Shown: positions 1-6,324, counted from the first letter of the stretch. The stretch: DNA of 9,184 nucleotides from Armatimonadetes bacterium UBA5419 (GCA_002409445.1 DHNJ01000130.1:1-9184); one strand, 5' to 3'. Notes: a model not told the origin generated them from the sequence alone. Numbers and translations are program-made.

Positions 1-34
1 AATACGACAAATTTTAATTTTGTCTATAACTTTA
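1..34. other. AT-rich junction with short hairpin at the left edge
   Basis: The first 34 or so bases are strongly AT-rich, while everything to the right is GC-rich, and the switch takes only a few bases. Inside is a small dyad: GACAAA at 6-11 pairs with TTTGTC at 19-24 around a 7-base loop. The change happens within the reading frame of a secreted protein and supplies its stop codon. It could be the end of an inserted element, a rearrangement point or an assembly artefact. The window is too short to decide. Confidence 0.5.
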
Positions 35-142
35 GAAGGCGCGCACGTCGAGGTCGTCGGGGTGCCCGCCGGCCTGGCCCCAGGCCACCGCGGCGAGCAG
101 GGGCAGGAGCGCGAGCCAGGCGGGCCACGGGCCGCGGGCCAT
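32..142 (-). CDS. Start of a secreted protein, cut short at the AT-rich junction
   Basis: This 36-codon frame starts with ATG at 142, three bases after the fucosidase stop codon, so translation is probably coupled to that gene. The N-terminus is a convincing signal peptide: MARGPW, then a Leu/Ala-rich hydrophobic core, then WGQA as a likely signal peptidase I site after residue 24. Only about twelve further residues (GGHPDDLDVRAF) follow before TAA at 34-32, exactly where the base composition switches to AT-rich. A mature peptide that short is unlikely to be the original product. I infer a larger exported protein that lost everything after its leader through insertion, rearrangement or misassembly. 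The position behind a fucosidase would fit another carbohydrate-active enzyme, but nothing in the surviving residues shows this. The family is not recognisable. Confidence 0.55.
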   Translation of the reverse strand: MARGPWPAWLALLPLLAAVAWGQAGGHPDDLDVRAF

Positions 143-145
143 AGG

Positions 146-1414
146 CTAGTCCTTCAGGAAGATCTCGATCACCGGCACGGCAACCTTCGGCCGCGCGACG
201 GGCAGGCGGATCGTCGCCACCCGCTGCGGCCCATCGTGGCGCAGGGCATCGTGGTTGTTCAGCTCGTGGTGCAGCTCGCTGGCGTCGTGGAGGAACTGGC
301 AATACTCGATGCGGTCGGCCAGCTCGCCCTCGAGATGGACCGCGCCGAACGGCCAGGCCAGCAGGTGCAGGTACAGCCGATTGCCGTTCTGGGTCAGGCG
401 GCAGTCCTCGGGCGCCGGGTATTGGCTCTGCCCGCAGCCGTAGATCGAGCGGCCGTGGAGCCGCATCCAATCGCCGATTCCGCCGAGGATGGCCAGCGAC
501 TCGGGCTGGAACTCGCCGCGGCCGTTCGGTCCGACATTGAGCAGCAAGTTGCCACCCTTGGCCACCGAGTCGATGAGCATGCGGATGAGCAGGTCCGGGG
601 TCTTCCAGTCGATGTTGTCGCGGTGGTAGCCCCAGGAGCCGTTGAGCGTCTGGCAGGCCTCCCACATGACCGGCTGGTCCTCGACCCGGACCCACTCGCG
701 CGGCTGGAACTGCTCGGGCGTCCAGAGGTCCTGGGGGACGGTCGTGCGGTTGTTGACGATGACGTTCGGCGCCAGCTCGCGGACCATGCGCAGCAGGTTC
801 TCCGCGTCCCAGTCGGGCCCGCCCTTGCCGTCCTCGCCGGGGTAGGAGAAGTCGAACCACATGATGTCGACCGGGCCGTAGCCGGTCAGCAGCTCCTTGA
901 CCTGGGCGCGCAGGTAGGCGGCGTACTTGGCCTGGTCGCGGTGGGCCTGGGCGGCGCGGAACTCCTGGTCGTCGCGCTGGGGGTGGACCCGGTCGATGGT
1001 GAACTCGGGGTGGTGCCAGTCGATCAGGCTGTGGTAGAAGCCGGTGCGCAGGCCCTGGGCGCGGAAAGCCTCGACCATCGGCGCGAGCAGGTCGCGGCCG
1101 GCGGGGGTGCGGGTGGCCTTGTACTCGGTCTGCTGGCTGTCCCAGAGGCAGAAGCCGTCGTGGTGCTTGGTCGTCGCGACAAAGTACTTCATCCCCGCCC
1201 GCGCGGCCGCCGCGGCCCAGACGTGCGGGTCGTAGAGGTCGGGGTCAAAGTGGTCGAAGTACTTCTGGTAGCCCTCGTTGGTGATCCGCTCGCGATGCTT
1301 GACCCACTCATGCCGCGCGGGCAGCGCGTAGATGCCCCAGTGGATGAACAGCCCGAAGCGGTCATGCACAAACCAACTGGGATCCGGACAGGTCGCGACC
1401 TTCTCGCTAGCCAT
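146..1414 (-). CDS. GH29 alpha-L-fucosidase
   Basis: The product (422 aa) would hydrolyse terminal alpha-L-fucosyl residues from glycans with retention of configuration, as GH29 enzymes do. Family signatures run in order: FGLFIHWG (His25), the KHHDGF block (His84-His85), VDIMWFD with Asp188 as expected nucleophile, TPEQF with Glu234 as candidate acid/base (placed by position relative to the Thermotoga enzyme, so less certain), then NGSWGY and the GGNLLLNVGPNG block that closes the catalytic barrel. About 110 residues follow, a short C-terminal beta domain typical of the family. ATG at 1414 is preferred over the in-frame GTG at 1423, because AGGAG at 1427-1423 lies 8 bases before the ATG and overlaps the GTG. 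There is no signal peptide, so the enzyme should be cytoplasmic and act on imported fucosylated oligosaccharides. It lies 65 bp behind the methyltransferase gene, same strand, and 3 bp before the truncated secreted-protein gene. Linkage specificity cannot be read from the sequence. Confidence 0.93.
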   Translation of the reverse strand: MASEKVATCPDPSWFVHDRFGLFIHWGIYALPARHEWVKHRERITNEGYQKYFDHFDPDLYDPHVWAAAAARAGMKYFVATTKHHDGFCLWDSQQTEYKATRTPAGRDLLAPMVEAFRAQGLRTGFYHSLIDWHHPEFTIDRVHPQRDDQEFRAAQAHRDQAKYAAYLRAQVKELLTGYGPVDIMWFDFSYPGEDGKGGPDWDAENLLRMVRELAPNVIVNNRTTVPQDLWTPEQFQPREWVRVEDQPVMWEACQTLNGSWGYHRDNIDWKTPDLLIRMLIDSVAKGGNLLLNVGPNGRGEFQPESLAILGGIGDWMRLHGRSIYGCGQSQYPAPEDCRLTQNGNRLYLHLLAWPFGAVHLEGELADRIEYCQFLHDASELHHELNNHDALRHDGPQRVATIRLPVARPKVAVPVIEIFLKD

Positions 1415-1479
1415 GGCACACACTCCTGCACCGTCCGGCTTCGCCGCGGCGATGGCGAGTCCTGCAGGGGCGGCGGGGC

Positions 1480-2214
1480 CTAGCTACGGGTGCAGAGGGA
1501 GATGCGGCGGGGGGTGTGGGGGGTGACGGGGTCGCCGGCGTAGGTGCCGAGCTGGTCGTCGAGGTGCCAGCCGGCGATGGCGAAGAGGCCGCGCAGTTCG
1601 TCGGCTTCGAAGAGGCGGACGCTGGATTCGTAGTGTTCCTGACGGCCGTCGGGGAAGCGGACCTCGCGGGCGGTGTGGGCGCGTTTGGTCGACTCGTCGA
1701 AGCAGTAAGTGCTGTGGACTTCGACGCCGTCCTTGGTCCAGGAGGAGGTCGGCGGCTGCATGCGCACGGCGTCGATGTTGGCTAGGTCGAGCACGAGCCG
1801 GCCGCCGGGGCGGACCAGGCGGGCGAACTCGACGACCACGGCGGCGTGCTCGCGGTCGTCGTCGAAGTAGCCGAGGCTGGTGAACATGCAGATCACCGCG
1901 TCCGCGCGGCCGTGGACCAGGGGCAGGTCGCGCAGGTCGGCGCGGGCCAGGCGCGCGGGCCAGCCCTCGGTGCGCGCGCGGTCCTGGGCGACGCGGAGGA
2001 AGGTCTCGCTCAGGTCCAGGCCGACGATGCGGTAGCCGTCGCGGGTCAGCGGCCCGGTGTGTCGCCCGTGGCCGCAGGGCAGGTCGTAGATGAGCCCGCC
2101 GGCCAGCGGCGCCAGGACGCGGCGCAGCAGGGCGAGCTGGTCCTCCGTGTCGGCCAGGCGGTAGATGCTGAGGTAGTCAGCGCCAAAGTACGTCTGGTAC
2201 CAAGGGGTGTCCAT
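1480..2214 (-). CDS. Class I SAM-dependent methyltransferase
   Basis: This 244-residue protein has the Rossmann-fold motifs of class I methyltransferases. Motif I is YDLPCGHGRHT (residues 43-53), a DLxCGxGRH form of the SAM-binding loop. VGLDLS follows, with acidic Asp67 for the ribose hydroxyls, then RADLRDLP around Asp93, DAVICMFTSLGYF (105-117) and RLVRPGGRLVLDLAN (132-146). The N-terminal WYQTYFGADYLSIY block resembles a widespread group of small, uncharacterised methyltransferases. The substrate cannot be inferred. The frame stays open upstream to 2391, but the extra residues come from the intergenic repeat and the recognisable family start is MDTPWY at 2214, so I use that ATG. No Shine-Dalgarno sequence precedes it. 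A TACAAT hexamer six bases upstream would place the transcript start on the ATG itself. The fucosidase gene follows on the same strand, but a functional connection is unproven. Confidence 0.9.
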   Translation of the reverse strand: MDTPWYQTYFGADYLSIYRLADTEDQLALLRRVLAPLAGGLIYDLPCGHGRHTGPLTRDGYRIVGLDLSETFLRVAQDRARTEGWPARLARADLRDLPLVHGRADAVICMFTSLGYFDDDREHAAVVVEFARLVRPGGRLVLDLANIDAVRMQPPTSSWTKDGVEVHSTYCFDESTKRAHTAREVRFPDGRQEHYESSVRLFEADELRGLFAIAGWHLDDQLGTYAGDPVTPHTPRRISLCTRS

Positions 2215-2220
2215 GCGGGC

Positions 2221-2226
2221 ATTGTA
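2221..2226 (-). promoter_or_regulatory. Possible -10 box for a leaderless methyltransferase mRNA
   Basis: On the minus strand TACAAT (2226-2221) is followed by exactly six bases and then the ATG at 2214, so it lies at -12 to -7 relative to the A of the start codon. That is the spacing expected when transcription starts at the start codon. No ribosome-binding site lies in between. No good -35 hexamer is seen 16-18 bases upstream, so the call is weak. Confidence 0.35.
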
Positions 2227-2302
2227 ACCCGGACGCGGCGGACGCTCGTGGGAGTCCTCGCAACGTGCGATGACGTTGGCCCGTTCGCATGCGGCCACGT
2301 GC

Positions 2303-2419
2303 TTGTACCGCCGCCGCTTCGGCGGCAGCCTGGTCTTGCCTCCGACACGGACGTGCTGCCGGCAACTGCTTCGTTCGCTCCGGTGCCGCATGCCTGCCGC
2401 CGAAGCGGCGGCGGTACAA
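2303..2419. repeat. 117-bp REPIN-like element with perfect 26-bp inverted ends
   Basis: The arms at 2303-2328 and 2394-2419 are exact reverse complements over 26 bases, beginning TTGTACCGCC on the outside. They enclose a 65-base spacer. Each arm is also self-complementary: GCCGC at 2313-2317 and GCGGC at 2322-2326 close a TTCG tetraloop, and the right arm mirrors this. Two inverted hairpin units separated by a short spacer is the layout of REPINs, which RAYT transposases mobilise, and small MITEs look similar. No transposase gene and no target-site duplication are visible here. Identity between the arms stops sharply at both edges, which supports a defined unit. Copies elsewhere in the genome cannot be checked from this window. 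Confidence 0.7.
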
Positions 2420-2478
2420 TGAGCGGCCGCGGGCTCGACGGGTCACGGGGCGCTGGCGGGCAGCCGGTATTATGTTAA

Positions 2479-2506
2479 CTGCGGACAAGAGTGTCCGCGG
2501 TCCCGG
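2479..2506 (+). repeat. Hairpin repeat, copy 1, after the reductase gene
   Basis: GCGGACA (2481-2487) pairs perfectly with TGTCCGC (2492-2498) around an AGAG loop. The 28-base unit recurs in opposite orientation at 3729-3756 with a single difference, which falls in the loop. In the minus orientation it lies about 18 bases after the reductase stop codon and could act as, or protect, the mRNA 3' end, although no T-run follows. It is best described as a REP-like intergenic palindrome. Confidence 0.65.
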
Positions 2507-2523
2507 GCGGAGCGCTCCCGGCG

Positions 2524-3663
2524 CTACACCATCTCGCGCATGACCTCGGCCATGAGCGTCGAGACGGGGAGGCTGTTGGGGCAGAGGCCTTCGCAGGTGC
2601 CGCAGGCGGTGCAGCGGTCGGCTTGGAAGCGCTCGTCGCGGCGGGACTTGTCGCGGTACTCGCGGCGGGCGGATTCGAGGTCGAAGGTCTTGTGGTAGTT
2701 GCGCAGGCGGAGGATGCCGGGGATGTCCAGGTCCTCGGTGCAGGGCAGGCAGTAGGCGCAGCCGGTGCAGAAGTGGGGGGCGCTCTCGATCAGCTGGGTG
2801 AACCGCGCGCCGAGCTCCAGCGCCTCCTCGGGCGACCAGAGCGGCTGGCTGAGGGTGGTGGTGTTCATCTCGGCTTCGAAGGCACTGGTCATGCCGCCCA
2901 GGGCACTGATGCCGAGCGAGGCGACGTAGCGCAGGGCCAGGTCGGCCGCGGAGCTGACGCCCATGTCGGCCATCTTCTCGGCCAGCGGGCCGCTCGCCGC
3001 GCCGAGGAAGCCGCCGGCCAGCGGGTTCATCGCGATCACGGCGATGTCGTTGTCCATCGCGTACTGCATGGCCTCAAGGCGGCCGGTGTTCATGATGTTG
3101 AAGGGGACGGTGATGATCTCGACCCAGCCCGAGTCGACCCAGCGGCGGATCTCGTCGCCGTCGGCGTGGCCGGTGATGCCGATGTGGGTAATCAGGCCCT
3201 CGTCGCGCGCGGCGAGCACGCCCTCGAGCCAGCCACCGGGCCGGTGCGCCGCGTCGAACAGCGCCGGCGCATGGACCGCCCAGAGCTGGTAGCAGTCGAG
3301 GTGGTCGACGCCGAGGCGGCGCATCGACTGGTCGATCATGCCGCGCACCTGGTCGGCGGTGGTGATGGAGAAGCCGCGCTCGGGGTTGTACTCGCCGATC
3401 TCGTTGCCGCCGCCGCCGACCGCGCACTTGGCGCTGACGACGAACCGCTCGCGCTGGCCGGCGATCGCCGCGCCGACCCAGCACTCGGTGTTCTCCTCGG
3501 GGGTCTGGAAGCAGTAGGCGGGCGAGGTATCGAGGTAGGTCACGCCGTGCGGGGCGCAGGTGTTGATGACCTCGGCGGCGGCCTCGCGGCTGGGCCAGCG
3601 CATGCAGCCGATCGACAACGAGGCCAGGGACTGGCCAGCCAACGTGAAGCGCGTGAAGTTCAT
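2524..3663 (-). CDS. Aldo/keto reductase with C-terminal 4Fe-4S cluster domain
   Basis: This 379-residue protein is an aldo/keto reductase fused to a ferredoxin-like tail, as in the COG1453-type oxidoreductases. The N-terminal TIM barrel (about 1-290) carries YLDTSPAY with Asp45 and the catalytic Tyr50, and VVSAKC with Lys79. The C-terminus has CTGCAYCLPC (Cys299, 302, 305, 308) and CTACGTCEGLCP (Cys351, 354, 357, 361), eight cysteines that could hold one or two [4Fe-4S] clusters. It is probably a cytoplasmic redox enzyme. Its substrate and electron carrier are unknown. In the strand DCYQLWAVHAP, Trp128 stands where the tetrad histidine is expected (YxLH), with a histidine three residues later (His131). 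ATG at 3663 is chosen because GAGGTG at 3675-3670 precedes it by 6 bases and overlaps the alternative GTG at 3672. The gene appears monocistronic, with hairpin repeats on both sides. Confidence 0.92.
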   Translation of the reverse strand: MNFTRFTLAGQSLASLSIGCMRWPSREAAAEVINTCAPHGVTYLDTSPAYCFQTPEENTECWVGAAIAGQRERFVVSAKCAVGGGGNEIGEYNPERGFSITTADQVRGMIDQSMRRLGVDHLDCYQLWAVHAPALFDAAHRPGGWLEGVLAARDEGLITHIGITGHADGDEIRRWVDSGWVEIITVPFNIMNTGRLEAMQYAMDNDIAVIAMNPLAGGFLGAASGPLAEKMADMGVSSAADLALRYVASLGISALGGMTSAFEAEMNTTTLSQPLWSPEEALELGARFTQLIESAPHFCTGCAYCLPCTEDLDIPGILRLRNYHKTFDLESARREYRDKSRRDERFQADRCTACGTCEGLCPNSLPVSTLMAEVMREMV

Positions 3664-3678
3664 GGGGAACACCTCAAC

Positions 3679-3688
3679 CCAACGTTGG
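3679..3688. promoter_or_regulatory. 10-bp palindrome just upstream of the reductase start
   Basis: CCAACGTTGG is a perfect 10-base palindrome, three bases upstream of the reductase Shine-Dalgarno and within its probable leader or promoter. A TTGGCA hexamer (3706-3701, minus) lies further upstream without a matching -10 at normal spacing. The palindrome could be a binding site for a dimeric regulator or chance. Confidence 0.2.
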
Positions 3689-3728
3689 ATGCAACATCAC
3701 TGCCAAGGTGGGGCCGACCATCCCCTGA

Positions 3729-3756
3729 CCGGGACCGCGGACACTCCTGTCCGCAG
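3729..3756 (-). repeat. Hairpin repeat, copy 2, before the reductase gene
   Basis: GCGGACA (3737-3743) pairs with TGTCCGC (3748-3754) around a CTCC loop. Read on the minus strand, the unit matches 27 of 28 bases of the copy at 2479-2506, and the one substitution is in the loop, so the stem is preserved. It lies in the 171-bp gap between the reductase start and the end of the repeat-protein gene. A dispersed REP-like family is the simplest reading. Confidence 0.65.
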
Positions 3757-3776
3757 CGGACGCGGTCTACAAACGC

Positions 3777-3810
3777 CGAACCCCAGCCACCCGGGGGCGG
3801 CTGGGGTTCG
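3777..3810 (-). terminator. Hairpin terminator of the Gly/Pro/Met-repeat gene
   Basis: CGAACCCCAGCC (3777-3788) and GGCTGGGGTTCG (3799-3810) form a perfect 12-base stem around a 10-base GC-rich loop. It starts 24 bases after the stop codon of the minus-strand gene ending at 3835. On that strand it is followed by GCGTTTGT, a poor U-tract, so termination may be inefficient or aided by Rho. Confidence 0.7.
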
Positions 3811-3834
3811 TTGACGGTTGGTTAGCTGGTGCGG

Positions 3835-6324
3835 TTAGTAGCCGTAGCCTCCGCCCATGGGCGGCATCATCCCGCCGGGCATGCCCATACCGGGCATCCC
3901 GCCACCGGGCATCATCCCGCCGGGCGGCATGCCAGGGGGCATCCCCGGCATCCCGGGCATCATCCCGCCCATGCCGGGCATCATGCCGGGCGGCGGGGCG
4001 TTGAACGGCTGGATGGTGATAGGTAGGGTCGTCGAGGCCTCGGTCTTGAGGCCCGCGGCGTCCCGCACGGTCAGCTTCGCGGTGTAGTCGCCAGCCTGGG
4101 TGTAGATGTGGCGGGCGAAGGGCGCGTCGGTCTGTTCGGTCTGGCCATCGCCCCAGTCCCAGTGGTACTCGACCTCGGAGTAACCGGAGGCGACGGTCGC
4201 CTGGACCAGCATCGATTGGCCGGCGAGGCCGATCTGGTTGCCGCGACCGCCGGGCACGACGAAGGCTGGGTTGAGCGGCTGCTCGTCAGTGATGAAGCGG
4301 ACCATGCCGATGTAGAAGGCGTCGTCGGTGTCGCCGAAGAGCATCAGGCGGTTCAGCGTGGTCGGCTGGCGCTGGCTCGGGTTGACGAAGTCGCTGATCG
4401 GCACGAAGACGCGGGTCCAGCCACGATGGACCTGGAAGGTCGAGTCGAAGCGGAAGTCCTCGACGGCGATCGGGCCTTGGTCGGTCTCCAGGACGATCTT
4501 GAGCATGGTCGTCGCCGGCTCACGCGTGAAGCGCCGCCCGCGGCCCATGCCACCGCCCATGCCGCCACCCGGCCCCATCATGCCGCCGCCCGGGCCCATA
4601 CCCGGGCCCATGCCGCCCGGGCCGCTGCCGGGATACCCACCGGGTCCCATGCCGCCGGGGCCGCTGCCGGGGTAGCCACCAGGGCCCATGCCACCGGGCC
4701 CGCTACCGGGACCCATGCCGCCGGGGCCACCCGGGTACATGCCGCCGGGGCCGCCGGGGTACATGCCGCCGGGCCCACCGGGCCCACCGGGATACATGCC
4801 ACCGGGGCCACCCATGCCGCCAGGCCCACCGGGGTAGCCGGCGTCATAGCCGCCGGGGCCACCGGGATACATCCCACCGGGTCCGCCCATGCCACCGGGT
4901 CCACCGGGGTACATGCCGCCCGGCCCGCCGGGGTACATACCGCCGTCAGGGCCGCCACCGGGATACATCCCGCCCGGGCCGCCCATGCCGCCCGGGCCAC
5001 CGGGGTACATACCGCCGGGGCCGCCGGGGCCACCGGGGTACATACCGCCGGGGCCGCCGGGATACATGCCGCCATCAGGGCCGCCACCCGGATACATGCC
5101 GCCCGGGCCACCCATCCCGCCGGGTCCGCCGGGGTACATGCCGCCGTCAGGGCCACCGCCGGGGTACATGCCACCGGGGCCGCCCATGCCGCCGGGGTAC
5201 ATCCCGCCGTCAGGGCCACCGCCGGGGTACATCCCGCCCGGACCACCCATGCCACCGGGATAACCGGCGTCATAGCCCTCGCCACCGGGGTAGCCGGCAC
5301 CGTCCGGCCCGCCACCCGGGCCCATCATGCCGCTGCCGGGTCCGCCCATGCCACCCGGTCCGCCCATGCCGCCCATACCGCCAGTCGCGTTCTGGTCGGG
5401 GAAGAAGTAGATGTCGAACTGCAGGTAGGACAGTTCGGGCTTGGCGAAGTAGGAACTGATGTCGGGCGGCGTGGTGAAGTCGAGGCGGGCGCCGCGGTAG
5501 TAGCCGCTGGTCTGCACCTCGATGCCGCGCAGGCCACGGATGACGCCGTAGCTGGTGTCCTTGGCTTCACCCGAGCCCCAGCCGCCGACCTTCAGGCCGA
5601 ACGGGCTGGAGCGCAGCGCCTCGCCCGAATAGAGCAGGAGCGGGTGCAGCTCGGCGACGTCCTCGTCGAAAATCTTGACCGCCTGGGGCCCTTGTCGGAT
5701 GGCCGCGAGCTGGGTCTTAGCGGCTTCGAGCTGGGCCATGACCATCTGCAGTTGGCCTTCGAGCTGCTGGCGCTGCCAGAGCGCCTGGGCACCCTCGACC
5801 GTCGCCGGGGTGCCCGGTGCGGGCGGCTCGGGCAGGGCCTTGATCGCGTTGGTCAGCTCGAGCGACTGGTTGGTCAAGCCTTCGATGCGCCGCTCGAGGT
5901 TCTGGGTGTAGGTGTTATCGTCGACCTGGGAATCGTCGACGGGGCCGCCCATGTCACCCGCTGGCCCCCAGCCACCAGGGCCACCGGGGCCGCCCGGACC
6001 CATGCCGGGACCACCGGGACCACCCGGCCCCATGCCCGGCCCGCCCGGGCCCATACCGGGGCCCGGCTGCTGGGCGAGCCGCTGGTTGACCGCGGCGAGG
6101 TCGGCGCTGAGCGCTTCGATCGCGGCGCGGGCGGCGGCCTGCGCGTTGGGGTCACGCTGTTCGGCCAGGAGGGCCTGGGCGTCGGCGATCTTGGCCTGCA
6201 GCGCGGCCTGCTCGGCGGCGAGATCGGCCTGGGCTAGAGCGACCGTCGGGACCCCGGCGAACGCCAGGGCCAAGATGGCGGCCAGCGTCCAGCGCGGCCA
6301 GAGGTCACGGAGCGACTTGCTCAT
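3835..6324 (-). CDS. Secreted Gly/Pro/Met-repeat protein with split beta-sandwich and PKD domain
   Basis: The 829-residue product has a signal peptide (residues 1-33: SKSLRD, hydrophobic LAAILALAFAG, cleavage after VALAQA). Next are an Ala/Gln-rich coiled coil (34-86), a short GP tract (87-123) and a second coiled-coil region (about 136-210). Residues about 241-312 and 598-680 (LQFDIYFF; then LKIVLETD, GWTRVFVPISDF, FYIGMVRF) read as two halves of one carbohydrate-binding-module-like beta-sandwich. Between them lie about 285 residues of MYPGG/GGPGG repeats. A PKD domain follows (about 694-771, with WDWGDG at 722-727 and YTQAGDYTAKLTV), then a Met/Pro/Gly tail. No cysteine is present. ATG at 6324 is preferred over GTG at 6333, because GAGGTG (6336-6331) lies 6 bases before the ATG. 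The protein is probably exported as a cell-surface or matrix component. The binding partner is unknown. No sorting signal or transmembrane anchor is visible after the signal peptide. Confidence 0.88.
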   Translation of the reverse strand: MSKSLRDLWPRWTLAAILALAFAGVPTVALAQADLAAEQAALQAKIADAQALLAEQRDPNAQAAARAAIEALSADLAAVNQRLAQQPGPGMGPGGPGMGPGGPGGPGMGPGGPGGPGGWGPAGDMGGPVDDSQVDDNTYTQNLERRIEGLTNQSLELTNAIKALPEPPAPGTPATVEGAQALWQRQQLEGQLQMVMAQLEAAKTQLAAIRQGPQAVKIFDEDVAELHPLLLYSGEALRSSPFGLKVGGWGSGEAKDTSYGVIRGLRGIEVQTSGYYRGARLDFTTPPDISSYFAKPELSYLQFDIYFFPDQNATGGMGGMGGPGGMGGPGSGMMGPGGGPDGAGYPGGEGYDAGYPGGMGGPGGMYPGGGPDGGMYPGGMGGPGGMYPGGGPDGGMYPGGPGGMGGPGGMYPGGGPDGGMYPGGPGGMYPGGPGGPGGMYPGGPGGMGGPGGMYPGGGPDGGMYPGGPGGMYPGGPGGMGGPGGMYPGGPGGYDAGYPGGPGGMGGPGGMYPGGPGGPGGMYPGGPGGMYPGGPGGMGPGSGPGGMGPGGYPGSGPGGMGPGGYPGSGPGGMGPGMGPGGGMMGPGGGMGGGMGRGRRFTREPATTMLKIVLETDQGPIAVEDFRFDSTFQVHRGWTRVFVPISDFVNPSQRQPTTLNRLMLFGDTDDAFYIGMVRFITDEQPLNPAFVVPGGRGNQIGLAGQSMLVQATVASGYSEVEYHWDWGDGQTEQTDAPFARHIYTQAGDYTAKLTVRDAAGLKTEASTTLPITIQPFNAPPPGMMPGMGGMMPGMPGMPPGMPPGGMMPGGGMPGMGMPGGMMPPMGGGYGY
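4534..5388 (-). repeat. Coding tandem repeat of Gly-Pro-Met-Tyr units
   Basis: About 855 bases encode imperfect repeats built on MGGPGGMYPGG and GPDGGMYPGG, then on GSGPGGMGPGGYP near the end. A frequent unit is 21 codons. For example, 29 identical bases at 5141-5169 recur at 5204-5232, a 63-base period. Other units vary by addition or loss of PGG or MYPGG triplets, as expected from slippage or unequal recombination. Third codon positions vary between many copies, so the tract as a whole is not very recent. Repeat number is likely to vary between strains and to be hard to assemble. Confidence 0.9.

Larger units (their letters stand above)
2215..2523. other. Gene-free region between methyltransferase and reductase genes
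   Basis: No gene is supported in these 309 bases. From left to right the region holds the methyltransferase start-proximal TACAAT box (2221-2226), GC-rich sequence without a clear signal to 2302, the 117-bp inverted-ended element (2303-2419), a short spacer containing the AT-rich stretch TATTATGTTAAC (2468-2479), and the hairpin repeat at 2479-2506. A 10-base palindrome GGAGCGCTCC (2509-2518) then lies six bases from the end of the reductase gene. Confidence 0.6.

Noticed and set aside
20..1483. Open frame of 487 codons on the plus strand opposite the fucosidase gene
   Set aside because: A GC-rich antisense shadow of a well-supported GH29 gene.
2215..2391. N-terminal extension of the methyltransferase upstream of Met at 2214
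   Set aside because: The extra residues are translated from the REPIN-like element and are Arg-rich without homology to the family. The conserved start is at 2214.
2479..3756. Insertion sequence bounded by the inverted 28-base units
   Set aside because: The enclosed gene is an aldo/keto reductase, not a transposase, and no target duplication is seen. A repeat family is simpler.
2491..3825. Open frame of 444 codons on the plus strand opposite the reductase gene
   Set aside because: An Ala/Gly/Val-rich antisense shadow. It begins in one hairpin repeat and runs through the other.
4534..5388. CRISPR-like or minisatellite array
   Set aside because: The repeats are in frame in a secreted protein, with no unique spacers and no cas genes.
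4108..6237. Open frame of 709 codons on the plus strand opposite the repeat-protein gene
   Set aside because: It is an antisense shadow. Gly, Pro and Met codons read backwards rarely give stops, and the product is low-complexity without any domain. The minus frame has a signal peptide, Shine-Dalgarno and PKD domain.
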